Shown piece by piece: positions 7,950 to 16,352 of a stretch of 64,000 nt of DNA (its first letter is position 1; each line of letters begins with the position of its first letter). The translations under genes were made by a program, and so were the position numbers. The stretch comes from Arthrobacter sp. ISL-28 (GTDB taxonomy: Bacteria; Actinomycetota; Actinomycetes; Actinomycetales; Micrococcaceae): assembly GCF_018613875.1 (NCBI RefSeq), contig NZ_JAGGPJ010000036.1:1-64000 (forward strand), given 5' to 3'. The notes below the pieces were generated by a model, which saw nothing but the letters and a program-made list of their open reading frames with translations, searched no databases and had not been told where the DNA came from.

Positions 7950-8373
7950 TCAATTCACCTGCGTCGTTAGAGCGAAGGGCGGGCGCTTCAACCCGGGTGT
8001 GATGCTTTCGGCCGGGTCGTTGCCGAGCTGGAGGATCTTGTTGTCTTCGTCCACATGAACGATTTTGGGGGCGTAGGCCCTGGCTTCCTCTGTGGTCATC
8101 TGAGCGTAGGTAATGAGAATGACCGTGTCATTCTCATTGATGAGGTGTGCCGCCGGCCCGTTGATGCATATCACGCCGGAACCTTTTCCCGGCGATTGTG
8201 TATGTTTCAAGGCGTGCACCGTTTGTGACGTCGACGATGGTTACGAGTTCGCCGGGCAGGATGTCGGATGCGTCCAGCAGGTCCAGGTCGACGGTGACGG
8301 AGCCGACGTAGTGCAGGTCGGCGTGGGTGACCGTGGCGCGGTGGATTTTTGACTTGAACATTGTGCGCTTCAT
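7950..8373 (-). pseudogene. panD: Aspartate 1-decarboxylase, frameshifted (copy 2)
   Basis: The first part (MKRTMFKSKIHRATVTHADL, HYVGS with Gly24-Ser25, to TYTIAGKR) is in one frame. The rest (GSGVICINGPAAHLINENDT to GLKRPPFALTTQVN) is in another. Compared with the panD at 47591, the coding strand near 8188 reads GGGAAAAGGTTCC instead of GGGAAACGCGGCTCC, a net loss of two bases that breaks the frame. The cleavage site is retained but the beta-barrel cannot be completed. The 3' end directly abuts a phnE remnant. A sequencing error cannot be excluded, but the surrounding decay argues for a real pseudogene. Confidence 0.85.
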
Positions 8374-8585
8374 AGGCGGCATGAAAATCAAACCCTTCTC
8401 TAGGCTCGTACAAGGCGTCTCCGTGCGTGCGACAAAGGCCGGTTCTGCGCCATGAGTCGTTATGGCACAGAAGCGGCCGTCAGTGACCGTGTGCGGTGGC
8501 TCCGATTTCATCGACATCGGCGAGGATGCGGGATTGGAGTACTCGGAGAGTGCGGCTATCTTCTCGTGGTGAGTACTACCCAATC
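8374..8585. other. Spacer between panD copy 2 and the second small gene
   Basis: The spacer is about 210 bases against 93 bases in copy 1. No conserved frame was recognised, only short antisense frames. The extra length compared with copy 1 may reflect an insertion during decay of this locus. Confidence 0.4.
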
Positions 8586-8828
8586 TCAGCTGCCTCGGGT
8601 TTGCTCCAGAGGAGCGGGGGTATCCCATGGATATCGGGCATATATTTCGCTTCCGTCCGCCCTTTCCACTATTTCTCGGGAATACACCCCTGCCGCAGAG
8701 ACCCACAGAAGGGAATTGTCTGGCATCACAGCCTCTACTGTTCCCGTCCGGATGGTCTTTCCTTTGCGTCGAATTTCGACGTGCAGCCCCAAGGCCCGCT
8801 GCCAATCTGGTTGCAAGTGAAGATCCAC
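8586..8828 (-). CDS. Small uncharacterised protein linked to panD (copy 2)
   Basis: This 80-aa relative of the protein at 836-1063 has the first 14 residues identical (MDLHLQPDWQRALG) and shares VEI, GTVEAVMPD, SLLW and S-A-x-G. The C-terminus differs (SEIYARYPWDTPAPLEQ). The start is GTG at 8828 with only a weak AGGT upstream, unlike the ATG and good GGAG of copy 1. The frame is open although its panD neighbour is broken, so either the small gene is still under selection or decay is recent. Function is unknown. Confidence 0.6.
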   Translation of the reverse strand: MDLHLQPDWQRALGLHVEIRRKGKTIRTGTVEAVMPDNSLLWVSAAGVYSREIVERADGSEIYARYPWDTPAPLEQTRGS

Positions 8829-8872
8829 GTTCTTACCTATTTTTTTCAGTTGACTGCTGGCTGTGAAGGTAC

Positions 8873-8937
8873 GCGGTGAGACGCCGAGCGCGTTGCGAGT
8901 AGATGATGATCCGGGTGATCATCCGGCGCCTCACCGC
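8873..8937 (-). ncRNA. Candidate structured RNA element (copy 2)
   Basis: The outer arms are GCGGTGAGACGCCG (8873-8886) and CGGCGCCTCACCGC (8924-8937). The inner hairpin GATGATC-CGGGT-GATCATC (8905-8923) is identical to copy 1, and GTTGCGA (8892-8898) is also kept. Relative to copy 1, two T-A pairs have become C-G pairs. One pair has become A/C on the plus strand, which reads as a G-U wobble if the minus strand is transcribed. It starts 3 bases after the stop of the prpC remnant and ends 44 bases before the small-gene start. Confidence 0.5.
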
Positions 8938-8940
8938 AAA

Positions 8941-9155
8941 TTAGAGGAAAGGCGCTGCCTGCGTCTCCCAGGGGTTGCTGCTCATGCCGTTGTAGGCGCT
9001 GAGGGGGCGGATAAGGGAACTTGATCCGGCCATGCTCCATGATGTGGGCGGCCAGCCGGTGACGCTGCTGACCGAACAAGTAACAGGGTGAATGGCCGTG
9101 TCGAAACCCGTGAAGTGGCACGTGGACCGGTCGAGTAGTCGAGATTCGGCTTGCC
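8941..9155 (-). pseudogene. prpC-like citrate synthase, 3' remnant (copy 2)
   Basis: Pieces in more than one frame match the PrpC C-terminus: KPNLDYSTGP (for KPNLDYPAGP), then HRLAAHIMEHG (for TGWTAHIMEQL), then LSAYNGM (for LSQYNGQ) and a TAA stop. Single-base losses disrupt the frame and everything upstream of about residue 330 is missing. It sits at the same place relative to the RNA element, small gene and panD as intact prpC does in copy 1. The ending (SSNPWETQAAPFL) differs from copy 1, so the block is an old paralogue, not a recent duplicate. Confidence 0.75.
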
Positions 9156-9188
9156 GAAGTGCCGGCGGGATGAACCCGCCGGTACTTC
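9156..9188 (-). terminator. Hairpin after the liv-type operon
   Basis: GAAGTGCCGGCGGG (9156-9169), loop ATGAA, CCCGCCGGTACTTC (9175-9188) form a 14-pair stem with one G-T wobble. It begins 15 bases after the stop codon of the binding-protein gene (minus strand). There is no long T-run, as is common for high-GC actinobacterial terminators. Confidence 0.65.
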
Positions 9189-9203
9189 TCTATCGGTGGC
9201 GGT

Positions 9204-10397
9204 CTACTTGTACTCGAGCTTTTGTGCTTCGATAATCGCTCCAGATGATGGGTCGAATCCGTATAGGCCCCAGGGAGAACTCTCGAAATCCCACAGGCGG
9301 TGGTCCTCAGCCGAAAACGGTGCGGTGACTTTAGTGCCGAAGATGTCCAGCGAAGCGGTCTTCTCCATAGCATCACGCACCGCGGTGTAGTCAGTGGCAG
9401 TGCCGGCTTCCTTGACTGCCCTGAGATAGGCATCGACGCAGCTGTACGACATCTGTGCAGCCAAACCGTACGTCGGGTCTTCGCCATAGGTTGAGACGTA
9501 TTCGGCAGTGAACGCCTCCACCTCCGGCCCGGTCAGCACAGCGGGAACCGCGAACTTGATGGCAGAGCGCTGCTCCGGCGTCGCCACCTTGGCGAATGAC
9601 CCCACAATGGCTCCGGTGGTGTAGATCGCTTTCGGGTGGAAGTCCGCTTGGTCGAAAGCACGAAGGATCGGCACGAAGTCATCGCCGCCGTGCACGCCTA
9701 TAATCACCGTATCGACGCCCGCGTCCCGCAGAGTGCGGGCCTGAACGCTTAGATCGGCGGCGCCTTGGTCGAACGACGTCACGGCGATATCCCCGAGACC
9801 GCGGTCAGCCCACGTCTTTTCCATGCTCCGGGTGAAAATCTGGCCATAAGTGTCGGTGAACGCGAGCAGACCCACTGTGTCGTCCGGCTCTACCACCCCG
9901 TCGGCGAACACCTCGATGGCCTGGGCAGCGGTCGCCGCGGTCTGGAATGCCCAGTTGCCGGCATCGGTCTTTTTGGCCAGGTCGTCTCCCGCGGCGAGGG
10001 ACAGACACCAGGGCCGCCCCACGGTCTGCACCAGATCACGGACCTGGAGAACCTGCCCGCTCAGTCCGGGGCCGAGGATGAAATCCACTTCGTCATTGTT
10101 GATCAGGCGCTGGGCAGCCTGCGCCGCACCCTCGGGGGTACCGCGGTCATCGACCGGAATGAAGGTCACATCGAGCCCAAGACCTGACAGGTCCCCGCGC
10201 GCCATCTCGGCCCCCCTGATGGCTTCAAACGAGGTGGCCGGCAGCCTGCTGCTCTCCCCGCCCATGATGCCGATGCGAACGGGGATACCGCCTTGGGACG
10301 GCGTGCTGCCGGCCCCGCTTCCGTTGCCGCAGGCAGCCAGGGTGGCCACGACCACCAGCGCCACGGCGGCTGGACCGAACAATCTTTTTTTCAGCAC
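9204..10397 (-). CDS. Branched-chain amino acid-type ABC transporter substrate-binding lipoprotein
   Basis: The N-terminus MLKKRLFGPAAVALVVVATL ends in the lipobox LAAC, predicting a lipid-anchored extracytoplasmic protein with Cys23 as the mature end. The rest (RIGIMGGESS, GAEMARGDL, VDFILGPGLSG, LLAFTDTYGQ, AYLRAVKEAG) fits the periplasmic-binding type I (LivJ/HppA) fold over 397 aa. It is the last gene of a livH-livMG-livF operon. Such systems often import aromatic or alicyclic acids rather than amino acids. The adjoining acyl-CoA genes suggest the ligand is the carboxylic acid degraded here (inference). Confidence 0.9.
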   Translation of the reverse strand: MLKKRLFGPAAVALVVVATLAACGNGSGAGSTPSQGGIPVRIGIMGGESSRLPATSFEAIRGAEMARGDLSGLGLDVTFIPVDDRGTPEGAAQAAQRLINNDEVDFILGPGLSGQVLQVRDLVQTVGRPWCLSLAAGDDLAKKTDAGNWAFQTAATAAQAIEVFADGVVEPDDTVGLLAFTDTYGQIFTRSMEKTWADRGLGDIAVTSFDQGAADLSVQARTLRDAGVDTVIIGVHGGDDFVPILRAFDQADFHPKAIYTTGAIVGSFAKVATPEQRSAIKFAVPAVLTGPEVEAFTAEYVSTYGEDPTYGLAAQMSYSCVDAYLRAVKEAGTATDYTAVRDAMEKTASLDIFGTKVTAPFSAEDHRLWDFESSPWGLYGFDPSSGAIIEAQKLEYK

Positions 10398-10461
10398 AAC
10401 ATTTCCTCTTCTCTGAGTTCGCTGTTCTCGTAATGACCGGCGTCTACGGTGACGCCGGTGC

Positions 10462-11190
10462 TTATAGCCCCAGGTACGCTGACCTCACCGCGTCATCGGC
10501 CAGCAGGACGGCGCTGGGGCCGGTGATGGCAACAGTGCCCCGGTCAATGACATAGCCGCGGTCCGAAATGGCAAGCGCCCGGTCCGCCTGCTGTTCGACC
10601 AGGACGACCGAGAGGCTCCTCACCTGGCCCAGGACGGCCACGAGATCCAACACTTCGTCGCTGAGTTTGGGGCTCAGCCCGAGGGTCGGTTCATCCAGCA
10701 GGAGCACTCTGGGGTTGGCGGCGGCACCCCGGGCGATCGCGACCATCTGCTGCTGGCCACCGGAGAGAAGGCCTGCCCTCGTCTTCCACAACCGGGAAAG
10801 GTCCGGGAGCGTGGAGAGCACAAGTTCGAGGAGCTCTCCACCTCCGGGACGGCGTTTGCCTTGGCGTGTGCCGAGGGCGATGTTTTCGGCAACGGTGAGC
10901 CGCTGGAAAAGACGGCGTCCTTCGGGTACCACTATCAGCCCGCTTCGGACGCGGTTGCGGACGCTGGAGCGGGCAACCGGCCGGCCGAGGAGCGTGATGT
11001 CGCCTGCGCGGGCCTTCAATTGGCCGGCAAGGGTGCGCACGAAAGTGGTCTTGCCGGCACCGTTTGACCCTAGAATCGCGACGACTTCACCTTCTCGCAA
11101 CTCGAAATTGATTCCGTGTAAAACGGTTCCCCGGCCGTACCCCGCGGTGAGTCCCTGTGCCGAAAGCACTATACTTTCGTGGTTGCTCAT
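10462..11190 (-). CDS. livF: Branched-chain amino acid-type ABC transporter ATP-binding protein
   Basis: This 242-aa LivF-type ATPase has Walker A GSNGAGKTT (about residues 40-48), signature LLSGGQQQ, Walker B VLLLDEPTLGLSP and the following VLVEQQADRAL switch region. The ATG at 11190 overlaps the stop of livM-livG (ATGA), so translation is coupled. It would energise import together with the second ATPase domain fused to LivM. Length and motifs are normal. Confidence 0.93.
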   Translation of the reverse strand: MSNHESIVLSAQGLTAGYGRGTVLHGINFELREGEVVAILGSNGAGKTTFVRTLAGQLKARAGDITLLGRPVARSSVRNRVRSGLIVVPEGRRLFQRLTVAENIALGTRQGKRRPGGGELLELVLSTLPDLSRLWKTRAGLLSGGQQQMVAIARGAAANPRVLLLDEPTLGLSPKLSDEVLDLVAVLGQVRSLSVVLVEQQADRALAISDRGYVIDRGTVAITGPSAVLLADDAVRSAYLGL

Positions 11191-13124
11191 ACGCCCGTCC
11201 TTTCTGTTCCGGCGGCGGCCTGCTTTCCCAGATAGGCCTCACGCACTGCGAGGTCCCGGGTGAAATCGCTGGGGGTTCCTTGAAAAATGACTTTTCCTTG
11301 ATCCATACACGTCACCTCGGACGCCACTTTCGCGACGAGATCCATGTGGTGCTCGACGAGCAGCATCGCCAGTCCTGCATCCCTCAGCCGCACGAGCGCG
11401 TCCGCCAGCTCTGCCCCCTCCGTCTGGTTAAGGCCGGCCGCAGGCTCGTCCAGGAGCAGCAGCATCGGCTCGCCGGCCAGCGCCATCCCGATTTCAAGGG
11501 TCCGGCGGCGGCCGTAGGGAAGTTCGCCCGCGCGAAGATGGGCGTCGTTTTCCAGTCCAAGAAATTCCAGGATCCGGTCGGCCGACTCGTGCGCCTGGCG
11601 TTCGTTGCGCCTGACCTTCGGGGAGTTGAACGCGACGGCGAAGAGGCTGTGGCGGTAGAGCACCGCCATTCCCCGCACCACGTTCTCCCGCACCGTCTGG
11701 TCATCGAACAAGGTGGGGACTTGGAAGGTCCGCGCGACTCCGAAAGCCCGGATTCGATCGGGGCGCAGTCCGCTGACATCTTTTCCCCCGGCGTAAACTG
11801 ATCCCAGGCTTGGCCGGTAGATCCCGCTGACGATATTGAGCAGTGTCGTCTTGCCTGCCCCGTTGGGACCGACCAGCGCGTGGATTGACCCGCGCTCGAC
11901 CCTGAGTTCGACTCCGTCGACCGCCTTCACGCCGCCGAACGAGAGTTCCACACCTTCGACACTGAGCACAGCCCTTCCCTCCTCTGACACGCGCAGGGGA
12001 GGCGACGGCGCCCCGGCTTCGCTGCTTCGGTCAGCGGCTCCGTCCGCCACTCGGCCTTGGCGTTCTGACACGGCGTGCATGATTGTTCCGACAATGCCGC
12101 CCGGAAGGAAGCGAAGAACCAGGATCAGGACGAGACCGGCGATTCCGGTTGCCCCGAGCCACACCGCGTCGAACGTGTCGCGCTGAAACTCGACGAAGGC
12201 GTTCGCCAGAGGAGAGAATTCCAGCGCTGCCAGGAAGGCGACCCCGAGCACTGGTCCTATGGTCGTGCGGATCCCCCCGACGAGTACCACCAGGAGCAGG
12301 TCGATTCCCAGATCGAACCCGAATGATTCCGGTTGGAGGCGCCCGTAGATGAGCAGGTACCCCGTTCCGCCCAGTGCGCCCAGTGCAGCGGCGAGAACGA
12401 ATGCGGTGACTTTGGTGCGCAGCACCGGCACTCCCAGGTGCGATGCCAGGGTCTCTCCGAGCCGCACGGATTCCAGGGAGCGGCCCCAGCTTGAGTTCAC
12501 TAGATTTCGCGCGAACATGAGCACTAAAACGGCCACGACCGCGAGCACCACCACAGCCAACGGAGCGACACCAGGCAGGTAGGGCCGTGCAATTTCGAAG
12601 CCGCCGATGCTTGGATTGTCCACCAGCATCTTGCCGTTCTGGAGGACATTCGGATAGCCCGACAGCCGTCCGAAGGTCTCGACATCCGTAATCAGCCGGG
12701 CCAGGACGATAGCGAAGACCAACGTCACGATCGCCACGAGCGGCCCCTTAAGCCGCAGCGAGGCGTATGCGATTGCAACACCGAGCAAGGCCGCCACCAG
12801 AAGGCCCAGGGCCACGGCCACGGGCCAGACCAGTTTTGTCTCCTCCAGTCCCCAGGCGGCGGCGTACGCTCCAGCTGCGAAGAACGCACCCTGACCTACC
12901 GAGACCAGGCCCGCATTGCCGGTGAGAATGTTCAGTCCCACGGCAGCGATCAGCAACGCGAAGCAGAAGCCGACGGTCTGCATGTAGGAAATGGACGGGC
13001 CTGCCCCGGTGATTCCCGGGGCGCAGACTGCCAGGAAGACCACGAGCAGAATGAACCCGAACCACGCGGTGGATAACGGGCCGCGCCGACCTGGCCGGCG
13101 CGGGCGTGATTTGTTCGTGGTCAC
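11187..13124 (-). CDS. Fused ABC transporter permease/ATPase (LivM-LivG)
   Basis: Residues 1-330 are a LivM-type permease with many membrane segments (for example GPLSTAWFGFILLVVFLAV and VAFLAALEFSPLANAF). Residues about 385-645 form a LivG-type ATPase with Walker A GPNGAGKTT, Q-loop VARTFQVPTLFDD, LPYGRRRTLEIGMAL in the signature position, Walker B LLLLDEPAAGL and VEHHMDLV. The linker contains ERQGRVADGAADRSSEAG. The GTG start overlaps the livH stop (GTGA). LivM-LivG fusions are known in actinobacteria. The 645-aa length equals the two parts. Confidence 0.92.
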   Translation of the reverse strand: MTTNKSRPRRPGRRGPLSTAWFGFILLVVFLAVCAPGITGAGPSISYMQTVGFCFALLIAAVGLNILTGNAGLVSVGQGAFFAAGAYAAAWGLEETKLVWPVAVALGLLVAALLGVAIAYASLRLKGPLVAIVTLVFAIVLARLITDVETFGRLSGYPNVLQNGKMLVDNPSIGGFEIARPYLPGVAPLAVVVLAVVAVLVLMFARNLVNSSWGRSLESVRLGETLASHLGVPVLRTKVTAFVLAAALGALGGTGYLLIYGRLQPESFGFDLGIDLLLVVLVGGIRTTIGPVLGVAFLAALEFSPLANAFVEFQRDTFDAVWLGATGIAGLVLILVLRFLPGGIVGTIMHAVSERQGRVADGAADRSSEAGAPSPPLRVSEEGRAVLSVEGVELSFGGVKAVDGVELRVERGSIHALVGPNGAGKTTLLNIVSGIYRPSLGSVYAGGKDVSGLRPDRIRAFGVARTFQVPTLFDDQTVRENVVRGMAVLYRHSLFAVAFNSPKVRRNERQAHESADRILEFLGLENDAHLRAGELPYGRRRTLEIGMALAGEPMLLLLDEPAAGLNQTEGAELADALVRLRDAGLAMLLVEHHMDLVAKVASEVTCMDQGKVIFQGTPSDFTRDLAVREAYLGKQAAAGTERTGV

Positions 13125-13990
13125 ACTTTCTCCTTAATTGCACGCCCGAATAGGCCTTGGGGACGGACTACCAGCACGACCAGCACAATCAGGAGGCCGG
13201 CCACGCTTCCAAGTGCAGGACCTGCCAGCTGCTGGCCGAGCTGGCTAACGACCCCGTAGATCAAGCCGCCTACAAGCACCCCGGTGATGGAATCGAGGCC
13301 GCCGATGATGGCCACCCCGATTGCTCCCATCATGAGCGGCACGCCAAAACTGGGTGTGACCCCAACCTGTGCGCCCCACAGGATTCCGCCGAGGGCGACT
13401 ATCGCCGTCGCCAGCGCGTACATGACGTAGCCGACCAGCCGAGTCGAAATGCCCATCAGTTGAGCTGTCTCATCGTCTTCGGCTACGGCCCGAACGATCG
13501 TCCCCGCGGGCGTCCAGCGCATCACGGCCGCGATGCCGAGGGTGAGGACGATCGCCAGAGCGCAGATGATCAGCCCCTGCCGGGCAAGTCCGGCCCCGCC
13601 GAGAGAGATGAAACCCTCGCTGTACGCGTAGTCAAGCTTTTTTATCGCCTGACCCTGGGAGTTCAGTATGATATCGACCACGATCATTCCCAGTCCGAGG
13701 GTGGCGATGAGCCAGCGGTAGTCATCGTGGGTTTGGGCGAAGGGAACGATCACCAGGCGGTAGATGATGGCGCCCGCGATGCCCATGACGATCACGGCGC
13801 ACGTGACCCGAAGCCAGGCTGGAATGCCGTCCCACCCCACCATCCCGAGGGCCACAACGGCGCCGAGCGCCATGAGCTCGCCCGTGGCGAAGTTGGCAGT
13901 GCGGGTTGCGAGGAAAGTGAGGACGAAACCCAAAGCGACCAGAGCATAGAGCCCACCGAGCAAGATCCCGGATGCGAGTACCTCGATCAC
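13121..13990 (-). CDS. livH: Branched-chain amino acid-type ABC transporter permease
   Basis: This 289-aa hydrophobic protein has about eight membrane segments and the LivH hallmarks LASGILLGGLYALVALGFVL at the start and AVAEDDETAQLMGI in the cytoplasmic loop that contacts the ATPases. It is the first gene of the transporter operon. Its promoter region faces a TetR gene on the other strand, with a palindromic operator between them (14082-14101). Confidence 0.93.
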   Translation of the reverse strand: MIEVLASGILLGGLYALVALGFVLTFLATRTANFATGELMALGAVVALGMVGWDGIPAWLRVTCAVIVMGIAGAIIYRLVIVPFAQTHDDYRWLIATLGLGMIVVDIILNSQGQAIKKLDYAYSEGFISLGGAGLARQGLIICALAIVLTLGIAAVMRWTPAGTIVRAVAEDDETAQLMGISTRLVGYVMYALATAIVALGGILWGAQVGVTPSFGVPLMMGAIGVAIIGGLDSITGVLVGGLIYGVVSQLGQQLAGPALGSVAGLLIVLVVLVVRPQGLFGRAIKEKV

Positions 13991-14081
13991 AATCAGATCA
14001 CTCCTCTAGCTCTTAGTACGCGGCAATCGCGTAGACAACTGCGTCTAACGCGGTCAGCCTATCCTCGATCACCCCCGATAT

Positions 14082-14101
14082 TCAACCCACCGGTTGGTTG
14101 A
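14082..14101. promoter_or_regulatory. TetR-type operator between livH and tetR
   Basis: TCAACCCACCGGTTGGTTGA is a near-perfect palindrome (one mismatched pair), 62 bases before the tetR GTG and 92 bases before livH. Related sites occur at 22161-22180, 25762-25781 and 28585-28604, all beside degradation genes. The TetR encoded at 14163 is the natural candidate to bind them. Confidence 0.7.
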
Positions 14102-14162
14102 ACTGACGGCTAGAATCAGCCCATGCGAGCTTCCGACATGACGACCAGTAGTTGAGGTATCC

Positions 14163-14804
14163 GTGAAGAACGAAGCGACAGGGCGGCAGGCCGAGCTGAT
14201 CGACGCGGCGGCCAAGGTCTTTTTTGAGAAGGGGTATGCGGCGTCCTCGGTCCAGGAAGTGGCGGATGAGGTAGGACTGCTGAAAGGCAGCCTGTACCAC
14301 TACATCCGCACCAAGGAGGACCTCCTGTTCGCGGTTGTCGAAGATGCCCACCGGGCGAGCATGCAGATCGTCGAAGAGCTGAGCCTCCTGAATGCCGACC
14401 CCGCGGCTGAGCTGGCGGCATTTGTCCGCGCGCATCTGGATCTCCTGGTCCGGGAGCGGGTGAAGCTCAGCGTCTACCTTCACGAGGCACGGATGCTGAC
14501 CTCGGAACACCGGATGGTGGTTGCTGAGCAGCGCCGGCTCTACGGCCGCTACCTCCAAAACCTCATCGAACGAGGACAGCACAACAGGACTTTCGTCTCC
14601 CGCGTGGATTCGGAGCTTTCAACCCGCGCTGTGCTCGGGATGCTCAACTGGACTTATGAGTGGTACCGCGACGACGACCGCGATTGGGAGGCTGTCGTGA
14701 GTGCCTTCGTGCAGACAGCGCTCCGCGCCGTCGGTGCAGACGGCGCGGTCCCTGCTCAGATCGAGGTACCTCCGTCGACCGCCAGCACGGTTCCGGTCAC
14801 GTAG
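14163..14804 (+). CDS. TetR-family regulator, KstR2-like
   Basis: The 213-aa protein has an N-terminal HTH (IDAAAKVFFEKGYAASSVQ, then LLKGSLYHYIRTKEDLLF) and a helical ligand domain resembling KstR2/FadR-type TetR repressors that respond to acyl-CoA (family knowledge). The GTG start at 14163 follows TTGAGG. It is divergent from livH across the palindrome at 14082. Its 3' end overlaps the convergent SDR gene by 49 bases. It is the likely repressor of the 14-36 kb locus, sensing a CoA intermediate (inference). Confidence 0.88.
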   Translation: MKNEATGRQAELIDAAAKVFFEKGYAASSVQEVADEVGLLKGSLYHYIRTKEDLLFAVVEDAHRASMQIVEELSLLNADPAAELAAFVRAHLDLLVRERVKLSVYLHEARMLTSEHRMVVAEQRRLYGRYLQNLIERGQHNRTFVSRVDSELSTRAVLGMLNWTYEWYRDDDRDWEAVVSAFVQTALRAVGADGAVPAQIEVPPSTASTVPVT

Positions 14805-15493
14805 GCGGCCTCGTCGGAGGCAAGGAATGCAACGGCAGGAAAGATCTCCTCGGGTTCCGCGATCCGGCCGAGCGGGATGGCCGCGGTCATGGCCTTGAGC
14901 TGGTCTTCGGGGATCCCCCCGATCATCCGGGTGCTGGCGCTGGGTGAGATCGCGTTGACGGTGATCCCGAACCGGCCCAGCTCCTTCGCAGTCGTCTTGG
15001 TGAAGCCGATAATCCCTGCTTTCGCAGCAGAGTAGTTCGCCTGCCCGATGTTTCCGCGAAGTCCGGAATAGCTTGTGACGTTGATGACGCGTCCGAAACC
15101 CTGGGCCCGCATGTGGGGGGTGGCCGCGCGCGTGAACCGGAACGTTCCGCCCAGGTGCACCGCGAACACCAGATTCCAGTCCTCGTCGCTCATCTTCCAG
15201 ACCATGCCGTCGCGCAGAATTCCCGCGTTGTTCACGATGATGTCGACACGGCCGGTCGCCGCGACAGCGTCCGCCACTACCGCGTCAACGGAAGCGGTGT
15301 CGGTGACGTCGACGATGCGGCGTCGAACGGATGCGGGGAATGAAGCGGCGTCCAGTGCCGCCCCATCCGCGTCGACGGCATAGACGTCGGCCCCGGCCTC
15401 GGCGAACTGGGTAACCAGGCCGTGCCCGATCCCCCGCGCGGAGCCGGAGACGATCACGGTATGGCCGGTAAAGTCGAAAGCGATGCTGCTCAT
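14756..15493 (-). CDS. SDR-family oxidoreductase (FabG-like)
   Basis: This 245-aa classical short-chain dehydrogenase has the cofactor motif GSARGIGHG (residues ~17-25), NNAG near 88, catalytic Ser in NVTSYSG and the YxxxK motif in QANYSAAKAG. An acidic residue at the end of beta-2 (VDADG) suggests NAD(H) preference. The operon upstream on the same strand encodes crotonases and an acyl-CoA dehydrogenase, so it likely oxidises a 3-hydroxyacyl-CoA or reduces a ketoacyl-CoA. The 44-base gap to the upstream crotonase is short. Exact substrate unknown. Confidence 0.88.
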   Translation of the reverse strand: MSSIAFDFTGHTVIVSGSARGIGHGLVTQFAEAGADVYAVDADGAALDAASFPASVRRRIVDVTDTASVDAVVADAVAATGRVDIIVNNAGILRDGMVWKMSDEDWNLVFAVHLGGTFRFTRAATPHMRAQGFGRVINVTSYSGLRGNIGQANYSAAKAGIIGFTKTTAKELGRFGITVNAISPSASTRMIGGIPEDQLKAMTAAIPLGRIAEPEEIFPAVAFLASDEAAYVTGTVLAVDGGTSI

Positions 15494-15536
15494 GGTCTGG
15501 GATTCTCCAAGTCAAGGTTGTTAAGGGGTAATCGGT

Positions 15537-16352
15537 TCAGCGCTGGCTGAACCGGGGTGTTCGCCGTTCCCGGGCGGCCGTCAGTCCTTCGAGGAAGTCA
15601 GGGCTCCGGATCTGGTCCTTGACCACCTCGGCTTCAATTTTAAAAGCTTTCTCGAAGGGAAGGCTGGCGAAGTCGCGCAGTACCGTTCTGGTCAGCCGCG
15701 TCGCCGCCCCCGAGCGGTCGGCAAGGCGGGTGGCCAGCTCGAAGGCCACCGGCCGCAACTGTTCGACCGGTGTCACCCTGCTCACGAAGCCAAGCTCCCG
15801 GGAACGGCCGGCGTCGACCGGTTCATCGAGCACCACGAGTTCAAGTGCCTTCAGCGGACCGAGCAGCGAACCGAGCAGGCTCGCGGCCCCGAAGTCGGGC
15901 ACCATTCCGATCTGGGCGAAGCCGAAGATCAATTTCGCGTCTTCGGCCGCAACCCGCACGTCGCATAAGAGGGCCAGTGACAAGCCGATCGCCACGCAGG
16001 CGCCATTGATCGCGCAGACGGTCGGGAACGGCAGATCGCGCAGTGCCCGGACCACGGAGTATCCAAGGTCGACACGGGCGGATTGAGCCTCGGGCGAATC
16101 GTCGTAGTACGCGTCCTTGATGTCGGCGCCCGCACAGAATACGGGTCCGTTGCCGGTCAGCAGCAGCGCCCGCACTTCCGGGTCGGCCGCGATCGCGGCC
16201 AGCACCTCGGCGAGTTCGGCGAGCATCACGCCGTTCACGGCGTTTCTGGCATCAGGACGGTCCAACGCCACGACCACGACCGGGTCGTGGCGGGTGACCG
16301 AGAGCGTCGTGGTCTCGAAGAGCCGTTGCGGTGGCTGGTTCTGGGCGCTCAT
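15537..16352 (-). CDS. Enoyl-CoA hydratase/isomerase family protein
   Basis: The 271-aa crotonase-fold protein has the oxyanion-hole motif FCAGADIKDAYY and the CVAIGLSLALLCDVRVA core. The two glutamates of true hydratases are missing (ACVAIGLSL and FAQIGMVPDFGA lack E at those places). It may therefore be an isomerase, hydrolase or ring-cleaving crotonase. The ATG at 16352 overlaps the stop of the phosphotransferase gene (ATGA). A longer frame from 16484 runs into that gene and is rejected. Confidence 0.85.
   Translation of the reverse strand: MSAQNQPPQRLFETTTLSVTRHDPVVVVALDRPDARNAVNGVMLAELAEVLAAIAADPEVRALLLTGNGPVFCAGADIKDAYYDDSPEAQSARVDLGYSVVRALRDLPFPTVCAINGACVAIGLSLALLCDVRVAAEDAKLIFGFAQIGMVPDFGAASLLGSLLGPLKALELVVLDEPVDAGRSRELGFVSRVTPVEQLRPVAFELATRLADRSGAATRLTRTVLRDFASLPFEKAFKIEAEVVKDQIRSPDFLEGLTAARERRTPRFSQR

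Noticed and set aside
8134..8805. 223-codon minus-strand frame ending in a PanD-like sequence
   Set aside because: Only its last part is PanD-like. It reads through the spacer and out of frame after the deletion, so it is treated as panD copy 2 with a frameshift.
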